Origin: Nitrosococcus halophilus Nc 4
GTDB lineage: Bacteria; Pseudomonadota; Gammaproteobacteria; Nitrosococcales; Nitrosococcaceae
Assembly: GCF_000024725.1 (NCBI RefSeq)
Contig: NC_013960.1
Coordinates: forward strand, 3,086,001 to 3,150,000
DNA: 64,000 bases
Direction of reading: 5' to 3'
Part shown: positions 60,017 through 64,000 of the stretch, piece by piece
How the letters are laid out: every line of letters starts with the position of its first letter
Numbering within the stretch: position 1 is the first letter of the stretch
Program-made: the position numbers and the translations under genes
Notes under the pieces: model-generated
Databases searched by the model: none
Seen by the model: only the letters and a program-made list of their open reading frames with translations
Told to the model about the DNA's origin: nothing

Positions 60017-60721
60017 CTACTTGAATTTAAAAGTGGGGGGACCGTGGACCCCCCGCTTGCTCAGTGGTGATCTTTGGATATATGCAAACCCACTAAACGT
60101 GCAATCAATACGGTCAAGTAGACCTGGCCCGTTACTGCCTCCAACGCTGATAGGGAGCGGGCTGCTTCGGTTACTGGCCAAATGTCCCCGTAACCCACAG
60201 TAGTACACTAGCCATGTGATTAAATCTTGGTGGTTGTGGGGGGCCTCGCCGGGCAATGCAAAAGAGCCGGGCTGCAGTTGCTCTAGCAGCACGAACATGA
60301 AGGCCCAGGCAACTCCAAGCAATAGATAACCGCAGAGGCCGCCATAGATATCTTCAATGGTGACTTGGCGGCGGTGCATAATATATCCCAGCACTGTGCT
60401 GGTATTGAACGCCACAAATCCTAGGGTAAAGGTATCGCCAATCAAGGTTGCCGTTCTATTTTCTACTAACAGTTCTCCCCACTGTATGGCCAGCGCCGGC
60501 ATCCCTAGAATCAGGGCGATGGCAAGCAGTCGCCGGTTGCCGATCACCGAGTAGATACCCCCCACCAAAACGAGGGACAGGAAGAAAGTCATCAGGATGG
60601 CTTCCAACCCCTGCAAATTTAGCAGCGGCCGCACCACGAGTAGCAACGCTAAGGCAATGAGGGAGTAGAGAAAGGGGTGCCGCACTGTTGGCCAGTGTCG
60701 CCTGCCTTTACCCTTGTTCAT
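60017..60721 (-). pseudogene. Two-pore-type potassium channel gene, frameshifted at the selectivity filter
   Basis: Residues 1-140 hold several membrane helices ('HPFLYSLIALALLLVVRPLL', 'DIYGGLCGYLLLGVAWAFMFVLLEQL'). After 'HQDLITWLVYY' the frame loses similarity. The neighbouring frame carries TVGYGDIWPVTEAARSLSAL followed by 'EAVTGQVYLTVLIARLVGLHIS', the pore filter (60184-60201) and last helix of an Ion_trans_2 channel, and ends at 60061. One base lost or gained near 60205-60225 explains this. As written, the product lacks the filter. Confidence 0.78.
60035..60054 (-). terminator. Terminator of the channel gene
   Basis: GGGGGG and CCCCCC arms enclose an 8-nt centre with inner pairing. On the minus strand the stem is followed by ACTTTTAAATT. 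It lies 7 bp past the stop codon of the restored channel frame (60061). Confidence 0.55.
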
Positions 60722-60858
60722 GCTTATCTATCCTGGTGCTATTCATAATATGATTCAGATGGAAATGATTTGTCCCAGGTGCAAAATGAGATTACTCAGG
60801 ATGGGAGCGGGTATTTTAAGCCTAAGTACCGTTTTTCCTGGGAGAAGAAGGAGGCCCA

Positions 60859-62010
60859 GTGGAAACCATTGAAAAGATTATCGGCTCGCCGGTACCTTTG
60901 GAACGATTGCCTCTACCGGCTGATCTTGATGGCCGTTGGGGTCGTAACCGGGGGAGTGCCCTCCTTCAAATCGATGCCAAAACTGATTTGGAGGCGGTGC
61001 AGACCTGGCTTGCTGAATTTGAGCACTCTCCCCATACATGGCGTAATTACCGCAAGGAAGTGGAGCGTTTGTTGCTTTGGAGCTTGTTGGAACGGGGAAA
61101 GCCCCTTTCCAGCCTTACCCGTGAGGATTTGGTTGCCTTTGAGGCATTCCTGGCCGATCCTGCCCCGCGGGAGCGTTGGTGTGGTCCGCGGGCGCCACGA
61201 AGAAGTCCCCATTGGCGTCCCTTCCAAGGACCGCTTAGTGAACATAGCTGCCGCCAGGCACTCACCATCATCAATTCCCTGTTCACCTATCTGGTGGATG
61301 CCGGCTATTTGGCTGGCAATCCTTTAGCGTTGCGCCGGCGCCGGGAGGGTTCCAGCGTTAAACCGGAAGCAGTCGATCGGTTTCTCGACCCTGCCCTGTG
61401 GCACCATGTGCTTTCATTTGTGGAAGGGATGCCGAGGGATACTGCTCGGCAGCAGGCTGAGTATGAGCGGGTGCGCTATCTTTTAACCCTGTTGTACTTG
61501 CTTGGCCCTCGGGTAAACGAGGTCGTCTCCCATTCCATGGGCAGTTTTATCGAGGTAAGAGGCAAATGGTGGTGGCAAGTCACGGGTAAGGGGAGAAAAA
61601 CCGCTCGGATCCCTGTCAATCAGGAAATGCTTGGAGCGTTGGCCCGCTATCGGACTTTTTACGGGTTGCCCCCCTTGCCTACGCCAGGGGAAGAAACGCC
61701 CTTAATTTTGAGTCTGAAAGGCAGCCGCGGCATCAGCGCTAACATGGTCTACCGAATTGTAAAGGCGGTAATGAAAAAAGCAGCAGATACCCTTGAGGCT
61801 TCTCAGTTCCATCAAGCCCATAAGCTCCGTAAGGCGTCGACCCACTGGCTGCGACATACAGCGATTACCCACCAAGCTGACGCTGGGATTGAACTCCGTT
61901 ACCTGAACAAAAGTGCGCGCCACGCTAAGCTTGAGACCACGGCGATTTATTTGCATGCGGATGAAGACCGTTGGCATGAAGCGATGGAAAAGCATAAAAC
62001 CCAGGGTTAA
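60859..62010 (+). CDS. Tyrosine recombinase / phage-type integrase
   Basis: 383 residues, GTG start with AAGGAGG upstream. The N-terminal SAM-like core-binding domain is 'AVQTWLAEFEHSPHTWRNYRKEVERLLLWSL'. The catalytic residues are complete: Arg in 'LGPRVNEV' near 218, Lys in 'TGKGRKTARIPV', HxxR in 'THWLRHTAIT' near 331, and His plus nucleophile Tyr in 'KSARHAKLETTAIYLHAD' near 364. It lacks a mobile-element neighbourhood. Related 'XerC-like' recombinases of this type occur as single chromosomal genes. Upstream 60770-60858 has a CPRC zinc-ribbon-like fragment in broken frame. Confidence 0.92.
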   Translation: METIEKIIGSPVPLERLPLPADLDGRWGRNRGSALLQIDAKTDLEAVQTWLAEFEHSPHTWRNYRKEVERLLLWSLLERGKPLSSLTREDLVAFEAFLADPAPRERWCGPRAPRRSPHWRPFQGPLSEHSCRQALTIINSLFTYLVDAGYLAGNPLALRRRREGSSVKPEAVDRFLDPALWHHVLSFVEGMPRDTARQQAEYERVRYLLTLLYLLGPRVNEVVSHSMGSFIEVRGKWWWQVTGKGRKTARIPVNQEMLGALARYRTFYGLPPLPTPGEETPLILSLKGSRGISANMVYRIVKAVMKKAADTLEASQFHQAHKLRKASTHWLRHTAITHQADAGIELRYLNKSARHAKLETTAIYLHADEDRWHEAMEKHKTQG

Positions 62011-62083
62011 AATTTAGCTCGTTGGAGAGCCATGTCAAAATGGCATTGTTTTGTCCCTGGCTCGCCGCTTTGGGAATTCTCCT

Positions 62084-62200
62084 CTAACAAGGGGAATTGG
62101 TTACTACTCGGGCTTCTAGATTTCCCCAAATAAGGCCGAGTGTGGTCCCCAACCCGGCCTGCAACAGCCTTCGTCTGCTGATCCTCTTTGGCAGTGACAT
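62084..62200 (-). CDS. Short Tat-signal-like peptide, possibly a gene stub
   Basis: 38 residues from MSLPKRISRRRLLQAGLGTT, with AAGGAGAAG upstream. The S-R-R-R-L-L-Q motif and following hydrophobic stretch are a twin-arginine signal peptide, but the frame stops soon after the expected cleavage region (NLEARVVTNSPC). It starts 28 bp downstream of the ExeA-like gene. It is either a truncated secreted-protein gene or a very small exported peptide. Confidence 0.5.
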   Translation of the reverse strand: MSLPKRISRRRLLQAGLGTTLGLIWGNLEARVVTNSPC

Positions 62201-62228
62201 GGTTGATATCTTCTCCTTGTTGAGCCCA

Positions 62229-64000
62229 CTAAGGTTGATTTGCCTCCTGCCGTGCTTGAACCCGTTGTAGAGCGGTACGCAGGGCAAAATCATCAGGAAA
62301 GATGCTCAAGGCCCGTTTATAATAAACAGTGGCCAGATCCAATTGCTTTTGATTTTCGGCCTTCAGACCCCAATTAACATAATAATCGCGAATCCGCTGA
62401 AGGCCTTTGGCAACCTCCGAGTGATTGGGTACCATTTTTAATATTTTAGTATAGGTTTCGTAAGCGTTGTCGCCTTCTGGGGTCGTAAGCTTGAAATCAG
62501 CCTCTTGCTGTTTAGCCTGCTTTAGGAGTAGAGCGATTCGCTGTGTTTGTGATGGCTGAACAGGGTTTTTTTTGGGGTTGGCCTCAGGCATTGGGGTATT
62601 TTGATCTTGTTGCTGTTCCTTTTGCTGTAGAAGGGGCTCGGTTTCCCCTTCTGAAGAGGTTTCGTCCTTTTCCCGGTCAAGCTGGGAGGTGGCGGCGGGT
62701 GGTTGTGCTATTGGCGCCGGTAGCACGCTGGTGTCTAGGGGAGGTGGAGTTTGTGTAGAATCCGCCTGGGGTTCAGAATAAGAGGCCATAGTCTCTTGAA
62801 TTTCTTGATGGATACTGGCCTCACCTTCTTCGCTGCCAGCATTGACTGCTAGCGCGGTTTCATCTCCGTTTTTCTCCAGTGAGGGAGGGAGTATTTGATT
62901 CGCAGCGATTTCAATTTCCCCAAGAGATTCTTCAGCTTTTTCCTCAGCCAGGTTTTCTGCTTTATTAGTAGTGCCTTTAAACAGCTCAGTGAATTCAGCG
63001 GCTGAGGGAAGAGAAGTTCTGCCTGGAGCCAATATCAACAGGTAAAAGCTAGCGATTATGAGGACGGCTGTGGCTCCCAAAGCGATGGCCATTTGTGTTT
63101 TTTTTCCACTGATACGCAGGTCCTGTCGGGAGGAGGTAACGTCCTGGTGGGGTTGAGTAATATTTTTCGGCGTTGATGTCCCCTCTGCCAAATCATCCTT
63201 GGGTAAAGGGGTGATGGGAGGGAGTCGACTCTCATCCTGAGCTGGGGTGTCCTCTTCCCTTGGCTCTGTGGAGGTGGGAGGCGTTGCAGTCGCCTGGTGG
63301 TTGTGGGGTAGGGGCTTTTCTGTTTTGGGTGAGAAAGCCGCTTCAATTCCTTTGGCCAAGGGCGGATTGCCGGAGGGATTCTCATTACCTAGGGCTAGCC
63401 ACAGCCCCTGGGCGACCTCGTCGATTATCTGGGGAGAAATGAGTTTTTTATCAATGAGGCTGGCCTCTAGAAGGGCTGCATCGCAGAGACGGTTAATAAG
63501 CCGGGGAATGCCGTGGGAGATCTCTGCTAGGCGGGCTATCGCTTCTGGGCTAAAGGGACTCTTATTAGCATAACCGGCTTGGCGCAGGCGAAGGTCAATA
63601 TAGGGACTGATTTGATCCGCAAGCAGAGGGAGGAGGGAATACCCTTTTACTACATCTTGATTTTTGAGCAATAAACTCAGGTGTTCGGAGGCATTATTCC
63701 GAACGGCTAATACAATGAAGAAGGGCGGGATTATAGTTTCCGCAGGATTGGTTAGCTTAAAAAGGGCTTGCACCGCTTCTTGGGAAAGGCTGTCTGCTTC
63801 ATCCACCAGGATGATTAACCGCTTTCCTGTTTGAGAAATATCCTGTCCAAAGGCCTCTAGGGCCGAGAGTCTGCCATTAACAGAGGGGTCTTTAGCAATG
63901 ATATCAAATTGATTCTGTATAAAGGCTAGAAGCTCTTCAAGGGGCAGCTTGGGATTGCTAATAAAGATAACCGGATAAGTTTTTCCGAGCTGCTCCATAA
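62229..64000 (-). CDS. ExeA/MshM-like AAA ATPase with C-terminal membrane and TPR region (partial)
   Basis: 589 residues are visible; the gene runs off the right edge, and the Walker A motif must lie outside. The remaining ATPase part has Walker B 'RLIILVDEADSLSQEAVQAL', 'AVRNNASEHLSLLL' and 'SPYIDLRLRQAGYANKSPFSPEAIARLAEISHGIPRLINRLCDAALL', typical of GspA/ExeA and MshM. After an acidic Pro-rich linker and a membrane helix ('MAIALGATAVLIIASFYLLILA') comes a periplasmic tail with TPR-like repeats ('ATVYYKRALSIFPDDFALRTALQRV'). It probably helps assemble a type II secretion or type IV pilus machine in the peptidoglycan. Confidence 0.85.
   Translation of the reverse strand, partial: MEQLGKTYPVIFISNPKLPLEELLAFIQNQFDIIAKDPSVNGRLSALEAFGQDISQTGKRLIILVDEADSLSQEAVQALFKLTNPAETIIPPFFIVLAVRNNASEHLSLLLKNQDVVKGYSLLPLLADQISPYIDLRLRQAGYANKSPFSPEAIARLAEISHGIPRLINRLCDAALLEASLIDKKLISPQIIDEVAQGLWLALGNENPSGNPPLAKGIEAAFSPKTEKPLPHNHQATATPPTSTEPREEDTPAQDESRLPPITPLPKDDLAEGTSTPKNITQPHQDVTSSRQDLRISGKKTQMAIALGATAVLIIASFYLLILAPGRTSLPSAAEFTELFKGTTNKAENLAEEKAEESLGEIEIAANQILPPSLEKNGDETALAVNAGSEEGEASIHQEIQETMASYSEPQADSTQTPPPLDTSVLPAPIAQPPAATSQLDREKDETSSEGETEPLLQQKEQQQDQNTPMPEANPKKNPVQPSQTQRIALLLKQAKQQEADFKLTTPEGDNAYETYTKILKMVPNHSEVAKGLQRIRDYYVNWGLKAENQKQLDLATVYYKRALSIFPDDFALRTALQRVQARQEANQP

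Noticed and set aside
60770-61327. 185-codon frame overlapping the tyrosine recombinase
   Set aside because: The overlapped recombinase frame has all catalytic residues; the competing frame has none of the features of a protein beyond a short zinc-ribbon-like beginning.

Overview
The window looks like chromosome from a Gram-negative gammaproteobacterium, probably of the Chromatiales (a Nitrosococcus-like organism is my best guess, from recall of gene content and not from a search). Support comes from LptFG lipopolysaccharide export, a gammaproteobacterial-type tRNA-Thr(CGT), full-length 1300-residue PurL, ApaG/ApaH, a caa3-type oxidase, a membrane pyrophosphatase and moderate GC content. Both window ends cut genes: an FGE-domain gene may continue left of base 1 and an ExeA-like ATPase gene continues right of base 64000.

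Layout. (1) 1-2400, accessory: an FGE-sulfatase-domain protein whose C-terminus looks like the variable region of a diversity-generating retroelement (DGR), a small palindromic element, a DUF433 antitoxin-like gene followed by a toxin remnant, and a TIR-FHA protein. (2) 2927-12300, housekeeping: lptF-lptG, an RDD protein, purL, an Smr protein and a membrane pyrophosphatase. (3) tRNA-Thr at 12424 opens a roughly 14-kb accessory block (12.5-26.5 kb). It holds BrnT/BrnA between 41-bp direct repeats, two DUF29 genes, HicB and HicAB, a repeat array, a relic integron (stub of intI, attI region, one clear attC and two nuclease-like cassettes), P4-phage-like ash and antirepressor remnants, and an unusual pair of membrane-anchored GrpE-like and Hsp70-like genes. 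(4) 26.6-30 kb: a phosphosulfolactate-synthase-family and MmgE/PrpD pair, TspO, and a double-glycine-leader peptide. (5) 30.5-35.8 kb: caa3-type cytochrome oxidase genes (CoxII-cytochrome c, CoxI-CoxIII fusion) with a triheme cytochrome. (6) 35.8-38.4 kb: a two-component system with two PepSY proteins. (7) 38.6-43.8 kb: pgl-glk-apaG, apaH, and a peptide-binding lipoprotein whose signal peptide carries a tandem repeat insertion. (8) 43.8-48.4 kb: a four-gene operon (DUF938 methyltransferase, beta-carbonic anhydrase, SDR, DUF2182) read from a well-formed sigma-54 promoter, with a 41-bp palindrome and a divergent sigma-54 activator upstream. (9) 48.4-64 kb: secreted-type nuclease, transposase remnant, a dead toxin with an intact antitoxin, a glycosyltransferase, DUF1326, a DUF3592-LemA-M48 operon, CHAD, macro-domain protein, a frameshifted potassium channel, a tyrosine recombinase and the ExeA-like ATPase.

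The strongest leads are the DGR-type variable region without a visible reverse transcriptase, the relic integron with restriction-like cassettes, the Hsp70/GrpE-like membrane pair, and the sigma-54 regulon with its palindromic enhancer-like site. All family assignments come from reading the sequence; no database search was run.
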